Positions 28,689 through 42,673 of a DNA stretch of 64,000 nucleotides are shown here, in pieces. Every line of letters begins with the position of its first letter. The stretch's first letter is position 1. The stretch covers positions 62,001 to 126,000 of the forward strand of contig CAJPFI010000009.1 in the NCBI GenBank assembly GCA_905339295.1. Direction: 5' to 3'. Under the pieces are notes generated by a model that was given only the letters and a program-made list of their open reading frames with translations, was not told the origin of the DNA and searched no databases. The translations under genes and the position numbers were made by a program. This DNA is from Burkholderiales bacterium. Its GTDB lineage: Bacteria; Pseudomonadota; Gammaproteobacteria; Burkholderiales; Casimicrobiaceae.

Positions 28689-30937
28689 GCGAAACACTCG
28701 CCACACGGGTCCGGAGCGCCGCGGCAGCCGTCCGCGGCGTCGCGACCGGGCTCGCCGCGGTCTGGGCGCTCGCGTTCGCCGCCACGGCGTGGGCCCAGGG
28801 GACCAACAGCATCGACCAGGTGTCCGTGTCCAGGGGGACGTCGGGCCGCACGATCGTCAAGTTCACGCTGCGCGCGCCGCCGGCGAACCCGCCCGCCGGA
28901 TTCGCGATCACGAGCCCGGCGCGCATCGCGCTCGACTTCATCGACACCGCCAACGGGCTGGGCGCGACGTCGCGACAGATCGACGACACCGCGCTTCGCA
29001 GCCTCAACGTCGTGCAGGCCGGCAACCGCACGCGCGTCGTGTTCAACCTGAACCGGCCGCAGTCCTACGAGACCAGCGTCGAGGGCAATGCGGTCCTGGT
29101 CACGCTCATCGACCAGGGCGAGAAGCTCGACGCGACCGCGCAGGAGGTGCAGCGCTTCGCCGAGGCGCGGCCGGGCGACGCGCAGCACGTGCTGCGCGAC
29201 GTCGACTTCCGCCGCGGCCGCAACGGCGAGGGCCGCATCATCGTCGACCTGTCCGATCCGGCGACCGGCATCGACATCCGCCAGCAGGGGCGGCAGCTGA
29301 TCGTCGACTTCATCAAGACCTCGGTGCCGCGCAACCTCGAGCGCCGCCTCGACGTGCAGGATTTCGCGACGCCGGTCGTGTCGGTCGAGACGTTCGCGCA
29401 GGGGCCGAACGCGCGGATGGTGATCGAGCCCAAGGGGCTGTGGGAGCACTCCGCCTACCAGACGGACAACCGGTTCATCGTCGAGGTCAAGCCGGTCCAG
29501 GAGGACCCCAACAGGCTGACGCAGGGCACGCGCGGCGGCTACAAGGGCGAGAAGGTCTCGTTCAACTTCCAGAGCATCGACGTGCGCTCGGTGCTGCAGG
29601 TGATCGCGGACTTCACCGGGCTCAACATCATCACGAGCGACACGGTGCAGGGCTCGCTTACGCTGCGCCTCAAGGACATTCCCTGGGACCAGGCGCTCGA
29701 CATCATCCTGCAGACCAAGGGGCTCGACATGCGCAAGAACGGCAATGTCGTGCTCATCGCGCCGCGCGAGGAGCTGGCGCTCAAGGAGAAGCAGCAGTTC
29801 GAGGCGGCGGCGCAGATCAGCGACCTCGAGCCGCTGCAGACCGAGATGTTCCAGCTGAACTACGCGAAGGCGCAGGACATCCTGAACCTCGTGTCGTCCA
29901 ACCGGACGCCGGGCGCCGGCGGCGCGGCGACGGGCGGGCAGGGCTCGATCCTGTCGCGCCGCGGCGTCGCGACGCTCGACCCGCGCTCGAACATCCTGTT
30001 CGTGCAGGACACGCCGTCGCGGCTCGAGGAGGTGCGCCGGATCATCCGGCAGATCGACGTGTCGGTGCGCCAGGTGCTGATCGAGGCGCGCATCGTGATC
30101 GCGAGTGACAGGTTCAGCCGCCAGCTCGGCGTGCGCTTCGGGCAGCAGACCGGCTTCACGTTCAACCGCGGCCGCTACTCGGTCGGCTCGACCGGGTCGC
30201 TCAATACGGCGCCCGTGGTGCGCACCGAGGGGGACCGGATCATCCGCGAGACGCGCACGCCGACGCCGTTCGAGATCGCGTCGCCGACGGTCGCGCCGTT
30301 CGGCTATCCCGGCTACTCGGACCCGGCCGCGCTGAACATCAACCTGCCGATCGCGAACGCCGCCGGCCAGCTCGCGATGACGCTGATCAACCTCGGCAGC
30401 GGCAACCTGATCAACCTCGAGCTGTCCGCGCTCGAGGCCGAGAACCGCGGCAAGGTCGTGTCGAGCCCGCGCGTGATCACCGCCGACAACCAGAAGGCGC
30501 ACATCGAGCAGGGCACCGAGATCCCGTATGTCACGCCCGGCTCGGCCAACTCGCCGGCCACCGTGCAGTTCAAGAAGGCGGTGCTGCGCCTGGACGTGAC
30601 GCCGCAGATCACGCCCGACAACCGCATCATCATGACCGTCGAGGTCCGCAAGGACTCGGTCGGCCAGGTCGTGCAGCTCGGCGGCGGCTTCCAGGTCCCG
30701 GCGATCGACACGAAGAACGTGACCACTCAGATCGCCGTCAACAACGGCGACACCGCGGTGATCGGCGGCATCTACGAGGAGACGATCCGGAACGACGTCG
30801 ACAAGGTGCCCTATCTCGGCGACATCCCGCTGTTCGGCTACCTGTTCAAGCAGTCCGGGCGCTCGAGCGACAAGACCGAGCTCCTGATCTTCCTGACGCC
30901 CCGCATCGTCAAGGAAACCATCAACGCGATCAAGTAG
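28685..30937 (+). CDS. pilQ: Type IV pilus secretin PilQ
   Basis: Outer-membrane channel for the pilus fibre, also used in DNA uptake. 750 residues. Signal peptide of about 37 residues ending AATAWA. Two AMIN domains bind peptidoglycan (from about residue 45 and about 170). The STN/N0 domain begins near VSFNFQSIDVRSVLQVIADF, the N1 KH-like domain near MFQLNYAKAQDILNLVSS, and the secretin core holds VVSSPRVITADNQKAHIEQG, VNNGDTAVIGG and VPYLGDIPLFGYLFK, with the S-domain-like end TELLIFLTPRIVK. Last gene of pilMNOPQ. Confidence 0.96.
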   Translation: MSETLATRVRSAAAAVRGVATGLAAVWALAFAATAWAQGTNSIDQVSVSRGTSGRTIVKFTLRAPPANPPAGFAITSPARIALDFIDTANGLGATSRQIDDTALRSLNVVQAGNRTRVVFNLNRPQSYETSVEGNAVLVTLIDQGEKLDATAQEVQRFAEARPGDAQHVLRDVDFRRGRNGEGRIIVDLSDPATGIDIRQQGRQLIVDFIKTSVPRNLERRLDVQDFATPVVSVETFAQGPNARMVIEPKGLWEHSAYQTDNRFIVEVKPVQEDPNRLTQGTRGGYKGEKVSFNFQSIDVRSVLQVIADFTGLNIITSDTVQGSLTLRLKDIPWDQALDIILQTKGLDMRKNGNVVLIAPREELALKEKQQFEAAAQISDLEPLQTEMFQLNYAKAQDILNLVSSNRTPGAGGAATGGQGSILSRRGVATLDPRSNILFVQDTPSRLEEVRRIIRQIDVSVRQVLIEARIVIASDRFSRQLGVRFGQQTGFTFNRGRYSVGSTGSLNTAPVVRTEGDRIIRETRTPTPFEIASPTVAPFGYPGYSDPAALNINLPIANAAGQLAMTLINLGSGNLINLELSALEAENRGKVVSSPRVITADNQKAHIEQGTEIPYVTPGSANSPATVQFKKAVLRLDVTPQITPDNRIIMTVEVRKDSVGQVVQLGGGFQVPAIDTKNVTTQIAVNNGDTAVIGGIYEETIRNDVDKVPYLGDIPLFGYLFKQSGRSSDKTELLIFLTPRIVKETINAIK

Positions 30938-31401
30938 CGACCCGAGCTCGGCGGCGAGGGGCCCCGTCGGCGCAGCCGACGGGGATCGACGCCGAAGGTT
31001 TCGAGTGGTCGCGGCGGGCGACGCGCGACGCGGCGGGTCATCTCTGATGGTTCAAGGAGGCCGCCGACCCGAGCTCGGCGGCGAGGGGCCGGCGTTGCAC
31101 GGTTTCGGCGAATCGCGGCGCCGGGTTCGCCGGCCCGGCGCCCGTCTCGGGTCGCATCCCCGCAAGCGGGGCCCCTGCTCCGCCTCGTCGGTCGCCACGT
31201 CGGCGCAGCCGACGGGGATCGACGCCGAAGGTTTCGAGTGGTCGCGGTGGCCGACGCGCGACGCGGCGGGTCGACTCAGACGGTCCAAGGAGGCCGCCGG
31301 GCAAGCCGGCGGATCGGGACCCGGGGCGAACAAGCGATCGGAGCCCGATGCCCGCGCAGCGCCCGGGAGTGGCCTCGGCGACCCCCCGGTACAATCCTCG
31401 G
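30938..31401. repeat. pilQ-aroK intergenic region with duplicated 101-bp element
   Basis: 464 bp without a gene. A 101-bp element occurs twice in direct orientation, 30965-31065 and 31198-31298, with about seven mismatches, five of them near the 3' end. A separate 26-bp exact repeat (CGACCCGAGCTCGG...) occurs at 30938-30963 and 31065-31090, directly beside the first 101-bp copy. Each 101-bp copy begins with the palindrome CGTCGGCGCAGCCGACG. The segment is open in several frames, yet neither reading has homology features or a ribosome-binding site. TACAAT at 31390-31395 may be the aroK -10. Confidence 0.85.
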
Positions 31402-31938
31402 ATGCTCTTGCGCCGCGGCAACCTCTATCTCGTGGGCCTGATGGGTGCCGGCAAGACGACGCTCGGACGCCAGCTCGCGCGCCGGCTCGGCAAGCGCTTC
31501 GTCGACGCGGACCACGAGCTCGAGGAACGCCTCGGCGTCACGATTCCGACGATCTTCGAGATCGAGGGCGAGGCCGCGTTCCGCGATCGCGAGGAGGCGA
31601 TGATCGCGGAGCTCGTGGGCCTCGAGAACGTGGTGCTCAGCACCGGCGGCGGCGCGGTGCTGCGCGAGGCCAACCGGCGGCGGCTCGCCGAGGGCGGCAC
31701 CGTCGTCTACCTGCACGCCGATCCGGCGACCCTGTACGAGCGGGTGCGCCACAGCCGCCACCGGCCGATGCTGAAGGCCGAGGACCCGGCGGCGCGGATC
31801 GCCGAGCTCTACGCGCAGCGCGACACGCTGTACCGCGAGATCGCCGACCACGTGGTCGCTTCGGATCGCGACGAGGTGATGCGTTTCGCGCACGCGTGGG
31901 AGGCGGCGACGCAGCCGGCGGCAGAGGGCGGACCATGA
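31402..31938 (+). CDS. aroK: Shikimate kinase
   Basis: Phosphorylates shikimate at the 3-hydroxyl in aromatic amino acid synthesis. 178 residues from ATG 31402. Walker A is [11 protein letters not shown] (residues 12-22), the shikimate-binding Asp is in [13 protein letters not shown], and [13 protein letters not shown] and HRPML are the remaining family motifs. An upstream in-frame ATG (31348) gives an unconserved leader and lies upstream of the possible -10, so it is rejected. TACAAT ends 6 nt before the ATG, which could make this a nearly leaderless message. It pairs with aroB 43 bp on. Confidence 0.95.
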   Translation: MLLRRGNLYLVGLMGAGKTTLGRQLARRLGKRFVDADHELEERLGVTIPTIFEIEGEAAFRDREEAMIAELVGLENVVLSTGGGAVLREANRRRLAEGGTVVYLHADPATLYERVRHSRHRPMLKAEDPAARIAELYAQRDTLYREIADHVVASDRDEVMRFAHAWEAATQPAAEGGP

Positions 31939-31981
31939 TCGCCGCCCCGAGGTCGCCGGCCCCCTCATGGGAGGGTTCCCC

Positions 31982-33052
31982 TTGAAGCGACTGGACGTGG
32001 CGCTGGGACAGCGCAGCTACCCGATCGTGATCGGCCGCGGGGCGATCGGCGAGGCGGGCGCGGTCGTGTCGCGCAGTGCGCGGCGCGCGGTCGTCGTCAC
32101 CAACGCGGTCGTCGCCGCGCATCACCTTCCCGCGCTCCGCGCGAGCCTCGACGCCGCCGGCCTCGCGCACGACGTCGTGCTCCTCCCCGACGGCGAGTCG
32201 CACAAGAACTGGGCCACGCTTCACGACCTCCTCACGCGACTGCTCGAGCTCAAGGTCGACCGGACGACGCCGATCGTCGCGCTCGGCGGCGGCGTGGTCG
32301 GCGACGTCGCGGGCTTCGCCGCCGCGATCTACCAGCGCGGCATCCCGTGCGTGCAGGTGCCGACCACGCTGCTCGCACAGGTCGACTCGTCGGTCGGCGG
32401 CAAGACGGCGGTCAACCACCCGCTCGGCAAGAACATGATCGGCGCGTTCCACCAGCCGTCCGCCGTGCTGGTCGACACCGCGTGCCTCGCGACGCTGCCC
32501 GCGCGCGAACTCGCCGCCGGGTTGGCCGAGGTCGTCAAATACGGCGCGATCCGCGACGCCGCGTTCTTCGGCTGGCTCGAGCGCAGCATGGCCGCGCTGC
32601 TCGCGCGCGACGACGAGGCGCTCTCGCACGCGATCCATGAAAGTTGCCGCATCAAGGCCGAAATCGTGGCGGCCGACGAACGCGAGACCGGCGAGCGCGC
32701 GCTGCTCAACTTCGGCCACACGTTCGGCCACGCGATCGAGACCGCGACGGGCTACGGCACTTGGCTGCACGGCGAGGCGGTGGGCACCGGCATGATGCTC
32801 GCCGCGCGGCTCTCCGAGCGCGTGTGCGGCCTCGAGGCGGGAGCGCGCTCCCGCGTCGAGTCGCTGGTCGCCGCGGCCGGGCTTCCGACCGTCCCCCCGA
32901 AGCTCGCGCCGGACCGCTGGCTCGACCTGATGGGACGCGACAAGAAGGTCGAGCGCGGGCGCATGCGCTTCGTGCTGCTCGAGCGCGTCGGGCACGCCGT
33001 GATCCGCGCCGACGTCGACGAGGCGGCGCTCGCCTCGGTCCTGGCCGCGTAG
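31982..33052 (+). CDS. aroB: 3-dehydroquinate synthase
   Basis: NAD- and metal-dependent enzyme making the first carbocycle of the shikimate pathway. 356 residues from TTG 31982. The TTG gives (M)[17 protein letters not shown], matching family N-termini, with GGAGGG (31970-31975) at a fair distance; an ATG at 31967 would add five residues and bury that site. Key segments: [51 protein letters not shown] and metal-ligand histidines in [12 protein letters not shown] strong hairpin follows. Confidence 0.94.
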   Translation: MKRLDVALGQRSYPIVIGRGAIGEAGAVVSRSARRAVVVTNAVVAAHHLPALRASLDAAGLAHDVVLLPDGESHKNWATLHDLLTRLLELKVDRTTPIVALGGGVVGDVAGFAAAIYQRGIPCVQVPTTLLAQVDSSVGGKTAVNHPLGKNMIGAFHQPSAVLVDTACLATLPARELAAGLAEVVKYGAIRDAAFFGWLERSMAALLARDDEALSHAIHESCRIKAEIVAADERETGERALLNFGHTFGHAIETATGYGTWLHGEAVGTGMMLAARLSERVCGLEAGARSRVESLVAAAGLPTVPPKLAPDRWLDLMGRDKKVERGRMRFVLLERVGHAVIRADVDEAALASVLAA

Positions 33053-33091
33053 GCGTCGCCGCGCGGGTCGCTCGCGAGGGGCCCGAAACGA

Positions 33092-33117
33092 AAACGGCGA
33101 TCCGGGGATCGCCGTTT
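33092..33117. terminator. Bidirectional intrinsic terminator, aroB / lipoprotein gene
   Basis: Perfect 12-bp stem AAACGGCGATCC (33092-33103) with GGATCGCCGTTT (33106-33117) and a two-base centre, flanked by A-rich sequence on the left and T on the right. It lies between the stops of convergent aroB (33052) and the lipoprotein gene (33137) and so can serve both. Confidence 0.75.
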
Positions 33118-33136
33118 CCGCTGTTGCGGCGCCGGT

Positions 33137-34495
33137 TCAGTTGCAGGTGATCGAAAGGTTGGCGGACAGGTTCGGGAACGCGCTGTCCGAGATGATCAGC
33201 GTGGTTACGCCCGTGCCCGACGTCAGGCCGCTTACCGCGAACGAACCGCCGGAGTTCGGGACCGTGCTGGGCGTGATCAGGACACCCACCGGGCCGAGCG
33301 GCGCGGCGATGTTGTAGGGAGGCGTCCCGCCGGTGATGACGAACCCGGGGAAGGTCTGGCCGGTGCACGTGTCGGAGACCGCCGCATTCGGCGTGACGGT
33401 GAGGGCCGGCGGCGGCGGTGGTGGCGGCGGCGGCGGCGTCACTGGCGGCGCCTGCGTTCCCGGGATGTTGATCAGCGTCGCGGTCACCGTCTTGGCGGCG
33501 GAGTCCTGGATCGTGAACGTGAGCGGGTTCACGCAGGTGCCGTTGGTCGTCGCGCGGAAGAAGCTGCCGCTCGCCACGACGACCGTGGGCGAGATCGTGA
33601 CGGCGGTCGGGAACGTGGCGGCCACCGTGTACGGCGGCGTGCCGCCGTAGATGTAGTAGTCGACGATGAAGCCCGTCGAGCACGCGTTGTTGTAGAGGGT
33701 CTGGATCTGCGCGGTCGGCGGCACGACCGACAGGTTGTCGGTCGACGTCCTGCGCTCGACGATGAAGTTCGCGATCTGCTGCTGGCCGGTCGCGACGTCG
33801 GTCGCCCGGACCTGCGCCTGCTGCGTCGTCGCGTTGGGCGTGGCCTGGATCTGGATGTCGGCGATCCCGGCCCCGTCGGTCACGACCGTCAGGGTCGCGG
33901 CGATCGGCAGCGCCGGGTTGCTGGTGAGGATCGAGAACGGCCCGTAGACGACGTCGAAGCGGATCTGGCGGCCGGGCAGCGGCGCGCCGCCGACCCCCGT
34001 CGCGACCGCACGCACGCTCGCGGTGCCGCCGTCGCAGACGTTGACGCCGCAGTTCGCGCTGGACGGGGTCACCGTGAGCCCGGCCGCGAACAGGGGCGCA
34101 TAGCGCACGATCACGTTCGCGATCGCCGTCTGGCCGGACTGGTCGCTCACCGTGATCGCCACGGGCACGTCGGTGCCGACGGCCACCGGGTTGGCGACCA
34201 GCACGATCGTGTCGCCCGAGACGTTGAGCGGCACCGGCAGTACCGCCGAGTTGTTCGACAACGCCTGGTAAGGCGGCAGCCCTCCGCCGATCTTGATCGT
34301 CGCCGGGACCTGCGAGTAGGCGATCACGATGCCCGCGGGCAGCGTGAAAAGCGTCGCGATCGGGTCCGGCGGATTCGTGTTCGGGTTGTTGATCGACCCG
34401 CTGCCCCCGCCGCAGGCGGAGAGCGCGAACGCGCCGGTCAGGGCCAGGAGCATGGCGACCGGGCGTAGCCAGCCGGTCAAGCGAGCGAGGGGCAT
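33137..34495 (-). CDS. Secreted lipoprotein with Ig-like repeats and poly-proline linker
   Basis: A 452-residue surface or periplasmic protein of unknown role. Signal peptide with lipobox FALSAC (Cys28), then a Gly/Ser/Asn-rich linker. The body is beta-rich: repeated GGTPPY/GGLPPYQ motifs (YYIYGGTPPYTVAATFP; FVITGGTPPYNIAAPLG; TIKIGGGLPPYQALSNN) mark at least three bacterial Ig-like or cadherin-like modules; CGVNVCDGGTASVRA is Big-1-like. A run of ten prolines (about 360-375) joins the last module. Four paired cysteines may form disulfides. The gene lies alone and convergent to aroB. In several betaproteobacteria I recall dgt at this place between aroB and gltB; here it is absent. Confidence 0.78.
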   Translation of the reverse strand: MPLARLTGWLRPVAMLLALTGAFALSACGGGSGSINNPNTNPPDPIATLFTLPAGIVIAYSQVPATIKIGGGLPPYQALSNNSAVLPVPLNVSGDTIVLVANPVAVGTDVPVAITVSDQSGQTAIANVIVRYAPLFAAGLTVTPSSANCGVNVCDGGTASVRAVATGVGGAPLPGRQIRFDVVYGPFSILTSNPALPIAATLTVVTDGAGIADIQIQATPNATTQQAQVRATDVATGQQQIANFIVERRTSTDNLSVVPPTAQIQTLYNNACSTGFIVDYYIYGGTPPYTVAATFPTAVTISPTVVVASGSFFRATTNGTCVNPLTFTIQDSAAKTVTATLINIPGTQAPPVTPPPPPPPPPPALTVTPNAAVSDTCTGQTFPGFVITGGTPPYNIAAPLGPVGVLITPSTVPNSGGSFAVSGLTSGTGVTTLIISDSAFPNLSANLSITCN

Positions 34496-34899
34496 GGCGG
34501 AGTCCTGATGATGTTGTCCTGAAACCGGCGCGCTCCCGCTGCCGTTTTGAGCGTTGCAACAACGAGATAGCGGGAATTCTTTAGATTAGAGCGCAAGAGG
34601 CGGGTCCGTGCAAGGCTTTCGGTCCGCCGCCGGGCGCCGCCCGGCGGCCTCTGTTGCGCGGATGTCCGATGCCTGCCCGCGCGTTTCTTGTCGCGTTGCA
34701 GCAACGCGAGTACGATTGGAAGGTTTCGCCGTCCACTCGCGCAGCAAACTTCGCGCCTGCCGCGCAGGCGGCAGGACCGAGCCGGGCGGGCGGAAGGTCG
34801 ACGGGGTGGACCGGGAACGCGGTCCGGGGGCGGCAATTCGACGGGGGCATCGCGGTGCACGACGTTTCCGAGCACGATCGTTCGAGGACGCGGGGCGGC
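34496..34899. other. 404-bp divergent region before gltB
   Basis: No gene seen. It holds the promoters of the lipoprotein gene (left) and gltB (right). Features: a perfect all-G/C hairpin, GCCGCCGGGC (34626-34635) with GCCCGGCGGC (34639-34648); a second stem CGCCTGC (34754-34760) with GCAGGCG (34764-34770). TTGTCG (34689-34694) and TACGAT (34711-34716), 16 nt apart, match sigma70 hexamers at four of six positions each and could drive gltB. The 34560-34600 stretch is locally A+T-rich. Confidence 0.4.
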
Positions 34900-39600
<4,701 letters not shown>

Positions 39601-39661
39601 GAACGAGCCGATCAACGGTGGCGCGCGCTTCGCGCCCGCCACGAACGTCAAGCCCTCGCCC

Positions 39662-41098
<1,437 letters not shown>

Positions 41099-41239
41099 CG
41101 CGGCGCAGGGGCGGGACCGCGCGGAACGACTCGCCGTCGCGCCGGTGGCGACGCCATCGCGCGTTCGGCGGTCCTTTGCCCGTCTCGCCCGACAAGCGCA
41201 TCGGCGTTACCCTCCCTCGTCCCTCGCCCCGCCTCCGCC

Positions 41240-42292
41240 TTGATCCAGAACGACACCTTCCTCCGCGCGCTGCGCCGCGAGCCCACGCCGTACACGCCGG
41301 TCTGGCTGATGCGCCAGGCAGGACGCTACCTGCCCGAGTACAACCGGACGCGCGCGCGGGCGGGCAGCTTCATGGCGCTCGCGCAGGATTCCGGTCTCGC
41401 GACCGAGGTGACGCTGCAGCCGCTCGAGCGCTTTCCGCTCGACGCGGCGATCCTTTTCTCCGACATCCTGACCGTGCCCGACGCGATGGGCCTCGGGCTT
41501 TCGTTCGCCGAGGGCGAGGGCCCGCGCTTCGCGCGGACCGTGCGCGACGAGGCGGATGCGGCGGCGCTCGCGGTGCCGGACATGGCGAAGCTGCGCTACG
41601 TGTTCGACGCGGTCGCGTCGATCAAGCGCGCGCTCGCGGGCCGGCTTCCGCTGATCGGCTTCTCCGGCAGCCCGTTCACGCTCGCCTGCTACATGATCGA
41701 GGGCCGCGGCAGCGACGACTTCGCGACCGTGCGGCGGATGGCCGCGGCGCGGCCGGACCTGCTCGCGCGCATCGTCGACGTCAACGCGCTCTCGGTCGCC
41801 GCCTACCTGCGCGAGCAGATCGCCGCGGGCGCGGACGCGGTCATGATCTTCGACACATGGGGCGGGATGCTGAGCGCCGCCGCCTATCGCCGTCACTCGC
41901 TCGCCTCGATGCGCGCCGTCCTCGGCGCGCTCGCGTCCGACCCGGCGACGCGCGCGGTCCCCACGATCGTCTTCACCAAGGGCGGAGGCGGCTGGCTCGA
42001 CGAGATCGCGGGCTGCGGCGCGACCGGCGTGGGCCTCGACTGGACCGTCGACCTGGCCCAGGCGCGCGCGCGAGTGGGCGCTCGCGTCGCGCTGCAGGGG
42101 AACCTCGATCCGCTCGTGCTGCTGACCGATCCCGACACCGTCGCGCGCGAGGCCGCGGCGCTCGTCGCGGCGGCCGGGCCGGCGCCCGGCCACATCTTCA
42201 ACCTGGGCCACGGGATCGTTCCGGCGACCCCGCCCGAGAACGTCGCGGCGCTGGTCGAGGCGGTCCACCGCGCCTCGCGGCGGACTGCCTGA
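41240..42292 (+). CDS. hemE: Uroporphyrinogen decarboxylase
   Basis: Removes four carboxyls from uroporphyrinogen III to give coproporphyrinogen III. 350 residues from TTG 41240; no other start fits, since the conserved N-terminus begins at once ([31 protein letters not shown]). Active-site features: [10 protein letters not shown], the Asp in [27 protein letters not shown] and [10 protein letters not shown]. There is no clear ribosome-binding site. It precedes priA with a 381-bp gap. Confidence 0.94.
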   Translation: MIQNDTFLRALRREPTPYTPVWLMRQAGRYLPEYNRTRARAGSFMALAQDSGLATEVTLQPLERFPLDAAILFSDILTVPDAMGLGLSFAEGEGPRFARTVRDEADAAALAVPDMAKLRYVFDAVASIKRALAGRLPLIGFSGSPFTLACYMIEGRGSDDFATVRRMAAARPDLLARIVDVNALSVAAYLREQIAAGADAVMIFDTWGGMLSAAAYRRHSLASMRAVLGALASDPATRAVPTIVFTKGGGGWLDEIAGCGATGVGLDWTVDLAQARARVGARVALQGNLDPLVLLTDPDTVAREAAALVAAAGPAPGHIFNLGHGIVPATPPENVAALVEAVHRASRRTA

Positions 42293-42673
42293 CGCCACGG
42301 GCGCCGATTAATCGCTCCGGGGCTTGACAAAGCCCGAAAAGCGGAGTCCCCGAGGGACTTATGCACATCGGACCGCATGCGCGGGACCGAACGGGGGCGC
42401 ACCATCGCCTGCCGGGCATGCGATTCGCAGGTCATTGATATTTCTATGGAAAAATTGCGTGCATCGGCGCGGATTCCGCAGCGGTCCCGGTCGGCCCGCC
42501 GAGGCGATGCCGCAACGCAAGCGATTGCTCACAAAGTTATCCACATCGTTTGGGGACATTTCCGCGAGTCCTGTCAAATGAAGGACTTGCCGTGATGAGT
42601 TGCCAGTGGTCATGAGGTTGTCGAACACTACAATGTGTGCGGCGGCCCGCGCTGCGTGCGCGGGCACCGGTCG
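42293..42673. promoter_or_regulatory. hemE-priA intergenic region with DnaA-box matches
   Basis: 381 bp, distinctly less G+C-rich than the window. Two matches to the DnaA box TTATNCACA, same orientation: TTATGCACA (42359-42367) and TTATCCACA (42537-42545, the strong consensus). An A+T-rich stretch (GATATTTCTATGGAAAAATTG, about 42436-42456) lies between them. TTGACA stands at 42324-42329 and TACAAT at 42629-42634, 45 nt before the priA ATG, a likely priA -10. Short open frames here lack any supporting feature. Whether DnaA binds is untested. Confidence 0.5.

Noticed and set aside
31005-31421. Open frames on both strands across the duplicated pilQ-aroK element
   Set aside because: Both are short, basic and repetitive, with no start signal; the peptide repeats only because the DNA repeats.
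42324-42595. Small frames between hemE and priA
   Set aside because: No ribosome-binding site or recognisable sequence; they overlap the DnaA-box matches and local A+T-rich stretch, so regulatory DNA is likelier.
42293-42673. Chromosomal replication origin
   Set aside because: Only two DnaA-box matches and no dnaA, dnaN, gidA or rpmH nearby; too little for oriC.
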